Shown: positions 6,398 through 13,855 of the stretch, piece by piece
Numbering within the stretch: the stretch's first letter is position 1
How the letters are laid out: each line of letters begins with the position of its first letter
DNA from: Marinospirillum sp.
Lineage (GTDB): Bacteria > Pseudomonadota > Gammaproteobacteria > Pseudomonadales > Halomonadaceae
DNA length: 19,310 nucleotides
Direction: 5' to 3'
Assembly: GCA_007119985.1 (NCBI GenBank)
Contig: SKOQ01000015.1
Span: forward strand, 1 to 19,310
The notes under the pieces: generated by a model
Seen by the model: only the letters and a program-made list of their open reading frames with translations
What the model was told of the DNA's origin: nothing
The model's database searches: none
Made by a program: the position numbers and the translations under genes

Positions 6398-7822
6398 TTA
6401 GCCTCGTTCGGCCAGCAGTGCTTGTGCACGCTCAGCGGCGGCTTGCACTTGGCGCGGCGCGGTGCCACCTAAGTGATCCCGAGCGGCGACTGAGCCTTCT
6501 AAGGTCAAAACATCAAAGATATCTTCTTCGATATCCTTAGAGAAGCGCTGGAGTTCTTCGAGCGTCATGTCGGCCAGGTCTTGCCCTGTTTCAACGCCGT
6601 AAGCCACAGACTGCCCAACGATCTCATGCGCATCGCGGAAAGCAATGCCCTTGCGCACCAGATAGTCAGCCAGATCGGTTGCGGTGGCAAAGCCACGACG
6701 CGCCGCTTCACGCATCACTTCGCGCTTAGGCTCCAGCGCAGGCACCATATCGGCAAAAGCGCGCAAACAGCCCTTGACGGTATCAATGGCATCAAACAAG
6801 GGTTCCTTGTCTTCTTGGTTGTCCTTGTTATAAGCCAGTGGCTGAGATTTCATCAGCGTCAGCAGGCTCATCAGATGGCCATAAACACGGCCAGTTTTGC
6901 CGCGCACCAGTTCAGGCACATCGGGGTTTTTCTTTTGCGGCATGATCGAGCTGCCAGTGCAGAAGCGATCCGGCAGGCGAATAAAATCAAACTGGGCGCT
7001 GGTCCATAACACCAGCTCCTCGCTCATGCGTGAGAGGTGCATCAGCAGCAGGCTGGAGAAGCTACAAAACTCGATGGCAAAATCCCGATCGGAGACAGAA
7101 TCGAGCGAGTTGCGCGTGGGCTGGGTAAAGCCGAGCAGCTCAGCGGTTAGGGTGCGATCAATCGGGTAGGTGGTTCCCGCCAGGGCAGCGGCCCCTAACG
7201 GTAGGAAGTTGACCCGCTTACGTGTATCCATCAAGCGCTCATAATCGCGCTGTAGCATTTCATTCCATGCCAGAAGGTGGTGACCGAAGGTGACGGGCTG
7301 GGCTGTTTGGAGATGGGTAAAGCCGGGCATGATGGTGGCGGCCTCTTGTGCAGCGAGGGCAATCAGGCCTTGTTGCAGTCGTGTCAGCTCAGCGGCAATC
7401 AGATCGATCTCATCGCGCAGATAGAGGCGCACATCGGTGGCCACCTGATCATTACGTGAGCGGCCAGTATGGAGTTTCTTGCCGGTGATCCCGATTTTAG
7501 CGGTCAGCGCAGCTTCGATGTTCATATGGACATCTTCTAGGCTGACCGACCAGTTAAATTTCCCGCTTTCTATTTCCTGACGGATTGCGTTTAATCCTTC
7601 GATGATGGCATCACGCTCGGCTTCGGTGAGCACGCCAACCTTGGCCAGCATGGTGGCGTGGGCAATCGAGCCTTGAATATCGTGATGGTATAAACGCTGA
7701 TCAAATTGGACTGAAGCAGTAAAGCCTTCAACAAAGGCATCGGTGGGTTCGTTAAAACGTCCGCCCCACAGCTTCTCGATCTGTGCAGAAGCCGTTGTGC
7801 TGGACGTGCTGGATTGCGTCAT
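6398..7822 (-). CDS. argH: Argininosuccinate lyase
   Basis: ArgH splits argininosuccinate to arginine and fumarate, the last step of arginine synthesis. The 474-residue product shows the fumarase/aspartase superfamily signatures: HTGRSRNDQVATD (118-130), GFTHLQTAQP with the catalytic His170, and the flexible loop GSSIMPQKKNPD (290-301) carrying the catalytic serine. About 14 Ser/Thr-rich residues precede the conserved KLWGGRF. ATG 7822 has GGAG 11-12 bases upstream. It is the first gene of the argH-lptM-lysA-dapF-DUF484 unit and is divergent from the NSS transporter. Confidence 0.97.
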   Translation of the reverse strand: MTQSSTSSTTASAQIEKLWGGRFNEPTDAFVEGFTASVQFDQRLYHHDIQGSIAHATMLAKVGVLTEAERDAIIEGLNAIRQEIESGKFNWSVSLEDVHMNIEAALTAKIGITGKKLHTGRSRNDQVATDVRLYLRDEIDLIAAELTRLQQGLIALAAQEAATIMPGFTHLQTAQPVTFGHHLLAWNEMLQRDYERLMDTRKRVNFLPLGAAALAGTTYPIDRTLTAELLGFTQPTRNSLDSVSDRDFAIEFCSFSSLLLMHLSRMSEELVLWTSAQFDFIRLPDRFCTGSSIMPQKKNPDVPELVRGKTGRVYGHLMSLLTLMKSQPLAYNKDNQEDKEPLFDAIDTVKGCLRAFADMVPALEPKREVMREAARRGFATATDLADYLVRKGIAFRDAHEIVGQSVAYGVETGQDLADMTLEELQRFSKDIEEDIFDVLTLEGSVAARDHLGGTAPRQVQAAAERAQALLAERG

Positions 7823-7893
7823 GGGGTCTTTGTCTCCAGAAAAAGTGGACAGAGGATCGCGACAGTTTAGCAGAGCCCACTGGCTTTAGTCGC

Positions 7894-7921
7894 TATTTAA
7901 GCGTGGATCAGGAGGATTCAA
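7894..7921 (-). promoter_or_regulatory. Weak candidate sigma70 promoter for the argH operon
   Basis: On the minus strand TTGAAT (7921-7916) and TAAATA (7899-7894) are separated by 16 bases, about 72 bases before the argH ATG. Both boxes are imperfect, so this is only the best candidate in the 190-base divergent gap. Confidence 0.25.
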
Positions 7922-8012
7922 CTGGTGTTTGGGTACAAAACTTGCATAAGTTTCGGCGGAGCTCACTTCTGAGCGATCATTTTCTTTTTTTGGCTGTTAA
8001 AAGAGGCTAGCT

Positions 8013-9359
8013 ATGTCATCAATGACCAAAGTACACGGACAGTGGTCGTCGCGTATGGGGTTTATCCTGGCTGCGACGGGTTCAGCTGTAGGTTTAGGTA
8101 ACATCTGGAAGTTTCCTTATATGGTGGGTGATAGCGGGGGCGCGGCCTTCGTGATGCTGTACTTGCTGTGTATTTTTATGATTGGCCTTCCTATTCTGGT
8201 CTCTGAATGGCTGTTGGGCCGTCGTGGTCAGAAGAATCCGATCAACACCATGGTGGAACTGGTTGAGAAGAATAATGCCTCGCGCATCTGGGTACTCTTT
8301 GGTATCACCGGTGTGTTGGGAGCCTTCCTGATTCTTTCTTTTTATAGTGTCATTGGTGGCTGGTCGCTGGCCTACATTAAAGACGCTGTGGTTGGTAATT
8401 TCAGCGGTCAGCAGGGCGATGGCATCCTCGCCCTCTTTGTCGGCATGTTGGCTGATCCGTGGAAGCTGGTGCTGTGGCACACACTCTTTATGTTGATCAC
8501 TGTCGGCATTGTGGCGCGTGGTGTGAAGGGTGGTTTGGAGCGTGCAGCGACCATCTTGATGCCTGCGTTGGGTATCCTGCTGCTGCTGTTGGTGATCTAT
8601 GGTATGACCACCTCTGGCTTTAAAGAAGCCTTGCTGTTTATGTTCAAGCCTGATTGGTCCGGTGTGGACGGTTCCACCTTCTTGGCTGCCTTGGGTCACG
8701 CCTTCTTCACCCTGTCTTTGGGTATGGGCATTATGATGGCCTATGGTTCTTACCTGGGTGAAGATATCAATCTGCTGCAATCAGCACGCACTGTGGTGAT
8801 CATGGATACCGTGATTGCGCTGGCAGCCGGTATGGCGATCTTCCCGATTGTTTTTGCTAACAATTTGGATCTTGGCCAAGGCCCAGGTTTGATCTTTATC
8901 ACCCTGCCTGTGGCTTTTGGTAACATCACAGCCGGTTGGTTTGTTGGTGTGGCCTTCTTTGTGCTGCTGACTTTTGCGGCTATTACTTCAGCGATCTCAC
9001 TGCTGGAGCCTGTCGTTGAGCTGGTCGAAGAGCGCACGCCTTTAAGCCGTGTTGGCTCAACCTTGGCTGCGGGTCTGGCTGTGTGGTTATTGGGGATTGC
9101 AGCACTCTTGTCGTTTAACGTCTGGGAAGAAGTTCTCTTCTTGGGTATGAATGTGTTTGATTTCCTCGATACGCTGACTAGTAAGTACCTGTTGCCGCTG
9201 ACTGGCTTTGGGGTCATTCTGTTTGTGTCGTGGATTCTGGATAAAGAAAGCGTGCGCCAAGAGCTGGGTATGGATGTCTATGATTTCAGCGTCTGGAATC
9301 TGATTACGCGCTTCTTGGCACCGATAGGTGTGGTCGTGGTCTTCGTGGGTCATCTCTAA
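8013..9359 (+). CDS. Na+-dependent transporter of the NSS/SNF family (LeuT fold)
   Basis: This 448-residue inner-membrane protein has about 11-12 hydrophobic segments. TM1 shows the family signature AATGSAVGLGNIWKFPY (20-36). TM6 reads HAFFTLSLGMGIMMAYGSY (229-247) and TM8 AAITSAISLLEP (322-333). All three correspond to substrate and Na1/Na2 site segments of LeuT, with the TM8 Thr-Ser pair expected for the Na2 site. Bacterial members import amino acids or related amines with sodium; the substrate cannot be read from sequence. AAGAGG lies 6 bases before ATG 8013. The gap of 78 bases to ttrS has no terminator, so the two may be co-transcribed. Confidence 0.93.
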   Translation: MSSMTKVHGQWSSRMGFILAATGSAVGLGNIWKFPYMVGDSGGAAFVMLYLLCIFMIGLPILVSEWLLGRRGQKNPINTMVELVEKNNASRIWVLFGITGVLGAFLILSFYSVIGGWSLAYIKDAVVGNFSGQQGDGILALFVGMLADPWKLVLWHTLFMLITVGIVARGVKGGLERAATILMPALGILLLLLVIYGMTTSGFKEALLFMFKPDWSGVDGSTFLAALGHAFFTLSLGMGIMMAYGSYLGEDINLLQSARTVVIMDTVIALAAGMAIFPIVFANNLDLGQGPGLIFITLPVAFGNITAGWFVGVAFFVLLTFAAITSAISLLEPVVELVEERTPLSRVGSTLAAGLAVWLLGIAALLSFNVWEEVLFLGMNVFDFLDTLTSKYLLPLTGFGVILFVSWILDKESVRQELGMDVYDFSVWNLITRFLAPIGVVVVFVGHL

Positions 9360-9437
9360 GAGAACGCAGGATAATTTGCACCAAAAAAGGGCTATTCAGA
9401 TTAAGATGTTCCAAAAAGTAGCATAAGTGGATAATCG

Positions 9438-11294
9438 ATGCGCCAAGGAAGCTTAATCTGTTTAGTCTGGATGCTGTGTTTTGGGGCAGGTGTGGCGCAA
9501 GCGGCACCTGCCCAGCTGCATTTGGGCGTGTTGAGTTGGACTGACGCGCCCACCTCTTCATGGACAACAACGCTGCATGCCTTGCAGGCGGAGTTCCCTC
9601 AAATTGAATGGGTGTTAGAGCCCTTATCTCTGGCAGAAATCGAACACGCGCTGGCTGCTGGCCGCCTAGATTATCTGCTCACCAATCCAGGGCATTTTGT
9701 GACCCTGACACCTCATTTTGAACTCGCGCCGCTGGCAACCTTTCGTGCTCCAGGTATTCATCAGCGCACCCAAGCGGTGGGTTCGGCTTTAGTGGTGCGT
9801 GCAGAAGACTCGCATTTACAGCATTGGCAAGATCTAGCGATGGCCAGAATTGCTGCGGTTGAGCCTGCCGCTTTTGGTGGTTTTCAGCTGATCTGGGATG
9901 CGCTGGAACATCAGGGGCTTGATCGAGAACAGGATGTGGGCGAGTGGGTGTTTACCGGCTTTCCGATGGAGGGGCTGCTGCCCTTGCTGACTTCTGGCGA
10001 GGTGGATGCCATCGTGCTGCGCTCCTGCCTGTTGGAGCAGCTGGCAGCGCAGGGCCAGATCGATATGCAGGCTTTTCGGGTGCTGAAAGCCCAGCCGCTT
10101 GAGGGCTATCCCTGTTTGACGTCCACGCCCCTCTATCCAGATTGGCCTTTTCTTAGTACGGGCCGTGCACCAACAGAGGTCACGGATCAGGTGTTGATGG
10201 CCTTGCTGCAGATGCAGGATGCAGCCACAGGTGACAGGCTCTGGTCAGCGGCGGCCTCTTATCAATCTGTCTATGCGCTGTTTGAGCGCCTCCGCGTCGG
10301 CCCTTTTGCTGCTTTTCCTAGGAACCCCTTGCAGGCATTGCTGGTAGAATATCGTGTCTGGATCTTCTCCTTTGCCTTGGTCTTGCTGATTATTTTTGCG
10401 CATCATTTTTGGATCGAATGGCTGGTACGCCAGAGAACACGCGCCTTGGAGATCATGCTAGAAGAGCAACGCCGGACTCAGGCTCGCCTGCGTCAGCAGG
10501 AGCGTGAGCTACAGCATTTATCACGCTATGCACTGATGGGAGAACTCACTGCGGGCCTAGCCCATGAACTCAATCAGCCCTTGGCGGCGATAGTCAACTA
10601 TGCCCGAGGTGCTGAGCGCTTGTTGGCCACCGCTGTGACCGATCAGCCATCACCGATGGCCACTGAGCAGCAGGCTGCTTTGCATCAAGTGGCTCAGCGG
10701 ATTGCATTACAAGCTGAGCAGGCGGCCGCGCGGATCAAAAGTCTGCGCTTATTTTTGCGTCGCGGTGAGACACAAAAACAGCCGTTCACCTTGGGAAGTC
10801 TGTTGGATCAGGCGCAAGAACTCATCGCCATCCAAGCCGAGCAGCAGGGCGTGACTGTCACCTGGTCTTGCAGCGACGCCCTACGCGCACAAAGCCTGTA
10901 TGCTGATCCTGTTCAGCTGCTGCAAGTGCTGCTCAATCTGTTCACCAATGCCTTGGATGCGCTGGTCGAGGCCGAGCACAAGCAGATAGAGGTTCAGGCC
11001 CAGCGAGAAGCGAGCTATCTATTGATCAGCGTGACGGATCATGGCTGCGGATTACAGGATCCAGCGCGCTTGTTTGAACCTTTTTATACCACCAAGGCGG
11101 ATGGGATGGGTTTGGGCCTGAGCTTAAGTCGCACGCTGATTCAGGCCCACCAAGGTGAGCTGAGTGTGTGCCCCAGCCCAACTGGCGGTGTGGTGGCCAG
11201 TATCCGCCTGCCCCTACCGCCGCATTCATCTTGCATCAATCAGGAGAAGGCCTTTGATGGAGACGTTTCTGCCCCCCACCTCCCCTCAAACTGA
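9438..11294 (+). CDS. ttrS: TtrS-like sensor histidine kinase with PhnD-like periplasmic domain
   Basis: This 618-residue membrane kinase has a signal peptide ending at AQA (residue 22-23), a periplasmic PhnD/phosphate-phosphonate-binding-like domain (about 25-290), one TM helix (about 306-331) and a short coiled coil. The HisKA domain has phospho-acceptor H376 in GLAHELNQPL. The HATPase_c domain has the N-box around N500/N504, G1 DHGCG at 534-538 and G2 GMGLG at 556-560. This is the architecture of TtrS (tetrathionate) and ThsS (thiosulfate), and HELNQPL is the DctB/FixL/TtrS kinase subclass. The mature periplasmic domain has exactly two cysteines, C197 and C226. Its end overlaps ttrR by 38 bases. 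The ligand is inferred from architecture and from tsdBA downstream; another anion is possible. Confidence 0.8.
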   Translation: MRQGSLICLVWMLCFGAGVAQAAPAQLHLGVLSWTDAPTSSWTTTLHALQAEFPQIEWVLEPLSLAEIEHALAAGRLDYLLTNPGHFVTLTPHFELAPLATFRAPGIHQRTQAVGSALVVRAEDSHLQHWQDLAMARIAAVEPAAFGGFQLIWDALEHQGLDREQDVGEWVFTGFPMEGLLPLLTSGEVDAIVLRSCLLEQLAAQGQIDMQAFRVLKAQPLEGYPCLTSTPLYPDWPFLSTGRAPTEVTDQVLMALLQMQDAATGDRLWSAAASYQSVYALFERLRVGPFAAFPRNPLQALLVEYRVWIFSFALVLLIIFAHHFWIEWLVRQRTRALEIMLEEQRRTQARLRQQERELQHLSRYALMGELTAGLAHELNQPLAAIVNYARGAERLLATAVTDQPSPMATEQQAALHQVAQRIALQAEQAAARIKSLRLFLRRGETQKQPFTLGSLLDQAQELIAIQAEQQGVTVTWSCSDALRAQSLYADPVQLLQVLLNLFTNALDALVEAEHKQIEVQAQREASYLLISVTDHGCGLQDPARLFEPFYTTKADGMGLGLSLSRTLIQAHQGELSVCPSPTGGVVASIRLPLPPHSSCINQEKAFDGDVSAPHLPSN

Positions 11295-11910
11295 GGCGTG
11301 TGTCTGGATTCTGGATGATGAGCCAGCCTTATGTGATTCTCTGGCTTGGCTGGTCTCCACGGTGGGCTTAAAAGCACGCACCTTCACGCAGCTGGAGCCC
11401 TTCTGGGCAGCCTTTGATGCGCAGCATCCTGCTTGTGTGCTGTTGGATATCCGCTTGCCGCAGGTGAATGGTTTGGATGTCCTGAGCGTCTTGCAACAGC
11501 GCCACCCCGAAGTGCCGGTGCTGATGATGAGCGGTCATGCGGATGTTGGATTGGCGGTCACGGCCCTTAAAAAGGGCGCACGAGATTTCTTTGAAAAGCC
11601 CATGTCTGATCAGGCTTTAATTGATGCGATCCACCAAGCACTGGCGGCGCATCAGGCCAGCCTAGAGGCAGCTGAGGCCGTCACTGAGTTGCGTCAACGC
11701 TATGCGCAGTTAACGGCACGTGAGCAGGAGGTGATGCAGTGGCTGGTGGCAGGCCACCCCAGTAAGCGGATTGCCGATCAGCTGCAGATCAGTGTGAAGA
11801 CAGTGGATGTCCATCGGCATCATATTCTGAGCAAAATGCAGGCGCAGCATCTGGCCGCGTTAATTCATCAGGCCTATCGTTTGGGTTGGGTCTCAACCTT
11901 GCCCAGCTAA
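11257..11910 (+). CDS. ttrR: TtrR-like response regulator (receiver + LuxR/FixJ-type HTH)
   Basis: This 217-residue DNA-binding regulator has a receiver domain with acidic pair D20-D21, phospho-acceptor D64 in VLLDIRLP, switch S92 in MMSGHAD and K114 in FFEKP. It ends in a LuxR/NarL-type helix-turn-helix (about 148-210, LTAREQEVMQWLVAG then KRIADQLQISVKTVDVH). This FixJ/TtrR layout pairs with HELNQPL kinases. ATG 11257 was chosen because AGGAGAAGG lies just upstream and the frame before it has no receiver homology. Translation is coupled to ttrS through the overlap. The obvious target by position is tsdBA, 160 bases downstream. Confidence 0.82.
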   Translation: METFLPPTSPQTEACVWILDDEPALCDSLAWLVSTVGLKARTFTQLEPFWAAFDAQHPACVLLDIRLPQVNGLDVLSVLQQRHPEVPVLMMSGHADVGLAVTALKKGARDFFEKPMSDQALIDAIHQALAAHQASLEAAEAVTELRQRYAQLTAREQEVMQWLVAGHPSKRIADQLQISVKTVDVHRHHILSKMQAQHLAALIHQAYRLGWVSTLPS

Positions 11911-11912
11911 GA

Positions 11913-11938
11913 AGAGGCCACCTCTCGTTTGTTTTTCT
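11913..11938 (+). terminator. Weak possible terminator after ttrR
   Basis: AGAGG-CCA-CCTCT (11913-11925) can form a 5-bp stem followed by CGTTTGTTTTTC, starting 3 bases after the ttrR stop. The stem is short, so attenuation or a chance match is as likely as full termination. Confidence 0.35.
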
Positions 11939-11976
11939 TCTCCATCGACCTGCTTTGAATAAGAAAATCCTTTAGT

Positions 11977-12065
11977 GGATGAGGGGATCTCCTAATAGCC
12001 CCTTGACCTTGTATTCGGTAGGGTTAAAGCGACCGCAAGAATCGCGGTGCCGATGGATGAGGGGA
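11977..12065 (+). promoter_or_regulatory. tsdBA leader: repeated GGATGAGGGGA, possible -35, and a hairpin
   Basis: The 160-base ttrR-tsdB gap holds GGATGAGGGGA twice (11977-11987 and 12055-12065), the second copy forming the tsdB ribosome-binding site. Between them lie TTGACC (12003-12008), a poor -10 candidate TAAAGC (12025-12030) and the inverted repeat ACCGC-N7-GCGGT (12032-12048). A regulator-dependent promoter with weak -10 would fit, but the elements are inferred. Confidence 0.35.
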
Positions 12066-12070
12066 GCATC

Positions 12071-12709
12071 ATGAAAAAAATAAAGCAATTACTTTGGGCG
12101 GTGGGGCTAGTGAGCCTCACGCTGCCTGCTTGGGCATTCGAAGGTGATGCCCAGCGGGGTCAAGCCGCGGCGGCTGTCTGCATGGCGTGCCATCAAGCCG
12201 ATGGCAGTGGTTTGAATATCCCAGGCGGTGAATCCTGGCCGCGTTTGGCGGGCATGAATGCCGAGCACCTTTACAAACAGCTGCTGGATTTTCAGCAGGG
12301 CCGTCGCACCAATGCCACGATGGCTCCTTTTGCGCAGATGCTCAATGATCAGCAGCTGCGCGATGTCTCTGTCTACTATAGCCAGCTGCCGGCTACACCG
12401 GCCTCAGGCTATCAAGGTGTGGATGCAGAGCTGCTCGCGCACGGTGAGCGCCTAGCCACGCGCGGTGATTGGGATCGTTATATCGTGCCCTGCGCCAGCT
12501 GTCATGGCCCAGATAATCAGGGTGCAGGGGCGCATTTTCCGGGTATAGCAGGTCAGCATGCCGGTTATATCGAGCGTCAGCTCAGAGACTGGCAGCAAGG
12601 CCAGCGGGATAACGACCCTCAGCATCTGATGCTGGCGATTGCTGAGCGGATGGATGATCGCGATATTCGCGCTGTTTCAGCTTGGCTGGCTTCTCAGCCT
12701 GCGCAATAG
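12071..12709 (+). CDS. tsdB: TsdB-like periplasmic diheme cytochrome c (c4 family)
   Basis: The 212-residue precursor has a signal peptide cut near AWA/FEG (residue 22) and two cytochrome c domains with C37-MA-C-H41 and C141-AS-C-H145. Likely Met ligands are M84 (NATMAPF) and M187 (HLMLAI). TsdB proteins are c4-like diheme carriers that exchange electrons with TsdA, and this gene is 11 bases upstream of the tsdA homologue. Without that neighbour it would be called a second cytochrome c4. ATG 12071 follows the strong GAGGGGAGC; the in-frame GTG at 12047 would only add an unneeded prefix before the signal peptide. Confidence 0.85.
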   Translation: MKKIKQLLWAVGLVSLTLPAWAFEGDAQRGQAAAAVCMACHQADGSGLNIPGGESWPRLAGMNAEHLYKQLLDFQQGRRTNATMAPFAQMLNDQQLRDVSVYYSQLPATPASGYQGVDAELLAHGERLATRGDWDRYIVPCASCHGPDNQGAGAHFPGIAGQHAGYIERQLRDWQQGQRDNDPQHLMLAIAERMDDRDIRAVSAWLASQPAQ

Positions 12710-12720
12710 GAGATGCTGCC

Positions 12721-13725
12721 ATGACATTCAATTTTCGACCCTTACCTGTTCTTTCTGCACTGAGCGCGTTGATTTTGCTGGGTTCAGCAACACAGCTGTT
12801 GGCCGAGCGCGAGCTGCGTTTTCCGGTCAACCCTCCTGAGCCAAGAGAAGGCCAGTATGTGCATGTGCCCCCCACTCTGGATGAGCTGGAAACCTCAGGC
12901 ATGCACCCTGAGTTACAAAGAGTGATTCGGCGCGGGCACGATCTGTTTGTGAACACCCAACAGCTGCGCGGTGAGAATGTTTTTAATGATATGAACTGTA
13001 GCAGTTGTCATATGGGTGAAGGGCGTCTGCCCTTTGCTGGCCCCGTGTGGCGTGCTGCGGTGGTGCTGCCGAATTTTCGTCCCAAAAATCAGCATGTGAA
13101 CAACCTAGAAGAGCGGATTGCCGGTTGTTTTACCTATTCGATGAACGGCATTCCACCTGAATATGGCAGCGATAATATGGTTGCATTGGCGGCCTATCAC
13201 CAGTGGCTGGCGCGGGGTGTCCCCACCTATCAGCTGACCGACTACTATGGCCGTGGCTACTCGATTGACCGCCCAGATGAAGAGCCTTCTTATGAACGGG
13301 GGCAGGCGCTCTATGAGGCCAACTGTGCGCTGTGTCATGCGCAGGATGGCAGTGGTATGCGTGTTGATGGCACACCCCATTTCCCCGCGGTTTGGGGGGA
13401 TCTGTCCTACAACTGGGGGGCGGGGATTATTCGTCATCATACGCTGGCGGGTTTTATCCATCACAATATGCCGCTGGGCCAGCCTTATACCATGAGCGTG
13501 CAGCAGTCTTGGGATATTGCGGCCTATATCAACCGTCAAGAGCGGCCACAGGACCCACGTTATACCGGGGATGTGCATGAGACGCGCGCCTTGTATCTTG
13601 ATACCTTCCATGTGCATGGTGATTACGGTACTGAGCAGCAAGGGCGTCTTTTGGGCGATCATGATAATTTGGGAGAAAAGCCGATTCTGCGCCCTGCCAC
13701 GGTTCGGCCTAGAACCTTCCAGTAG
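12721..13725 (+). CDS. tsdA: TsdA-type diheme thiosulfate dehydrogenase / tetrathionate reductase
   Basis: TsdA interconverts two thiosulfates and tetrathionate plus two electrons in the periplasm. The 334-residue product has a signal peptide (to about residue 28), heme 1 at C93-SS-C96-H97 and heme 2 at C202-AL-C205-H206. The TsdA hallmark LEERIAGCFTYSMNG supplies the unusual cysteine ligand C136 of the catalytic heme. The heme 2 sixth ligand is probably M250 in HHNMPLGQP, preceded by N249. RGHDLFVNTQ and the late FHVHGDYG also fit the family. ATG 12721 follows AGGAG. It is translated right behind tsdB and the transcript ends at a strong hairpin. The in vivo direction, oxidation or reduction, cannot be decided from sequence. 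Confidence 0.9.
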   Translation: MTFNFRPLPVLSALSALILLGSATQLLAERELRFPVNPPEPREGQYVHVPPTLDELETSGMHPELQRVIRRGHDLFVNTQQLRGENVFNDMNCSSCHMGEGRLPFAGPVWRAAVVLPNFRPKNQHVNNLEERIAGCFTYSMNGIPPEYGSDNMVALAAYHQWLARGVPTYQLTDYYGRGYSIDRPDEEPSYERGQALYEANCALCHAQDGSGMRVDGTPHFPAVWGDLSYNWGAGIIRHHTLAGFIHHNMPLGQPYTMSVQQSWDIAAYINRQERPQDPRYTGDVHETRALYLDTFHVHGDYGTEQQGRLLGDHDNLGEKPILRPATVRPRTFQ

Positions 13726-13731
13726 GGATGA

Positions 13732-13763
13732 CGCTCAGCAGGCATCATGGCTGGCGCTGAGCG
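13732..13763 (+). repeat. Inverted repeat in the tsdA 3' untranslated region
   Basis: CGCTCAGC (13732-13739) and GCTGAGCG (13756-13763) are perfect 8-bp arms around 16 bases, directly before the terminator. It may stabilise the mRNA end or be an accessory hairpin. Confidence 0.45.
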
Positions 13764-13772
13764 CTTGGCATC

Positions 13773-13801
13773 AAAAAGCCCCGATCTCGTCGGGGCTTTT
13801 T
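13773..13801. terminator. Strong bidirectional terminator between tsdA and dsbB
   Basis: AAAAAGCCCCGA (13773-13784) pairs perfectly with TCGGGGCTTTTT (13790-13801) around TCTCG. The GC stem with T5 on the plus strand, and T5 on the minus strand too, suits the convergent genes tsdA (ends 13725) and dsbB (ends 13856). Confidence 0.92.
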
Positions 13802-13855
13802 GATGGAGCAAGAGAGGTGATTTGCAGTGCGGCCAGATTCTTCTAGCGTGATGGA

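Noticed and set aside
6581..7009. Plus-strand frame of 142 codons opposite argH
   Set aside because: Lies fully antisense to argH with no initiation signal; argH has all family motifs on the other strand.
8094..8780. Long minus-strand open frame opposite the NSS transporter
   Set aside because: Gln/His-rich antisense translation of a membrane protein gene; no start signal and no domain. Shadow frame.
11911..12070. Sigma54 promoter for tsdBA
   Set aside because: No GG-N10-GC element of the TGGCAC-N5-TTGC type, and the regulator is LuxR/FixJ-type without an AAA+ domain.
11979..12074. A 31-codon frame ending in a TGA that overlaps the tsdB ATG, as in a translationally coupled leader peptide
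   Set aside because: No ribosome-binding site ahead of its ATG, composition gives no signal, and a 31-codon open frame by chance is common. Kept only as a note.
13105..13662. Minus-strand frame of 185 codons opposite tsdA
   Set aside because: Antisense to a well-supported haem protein gene, no ribosome-binding site and no coherent domain.
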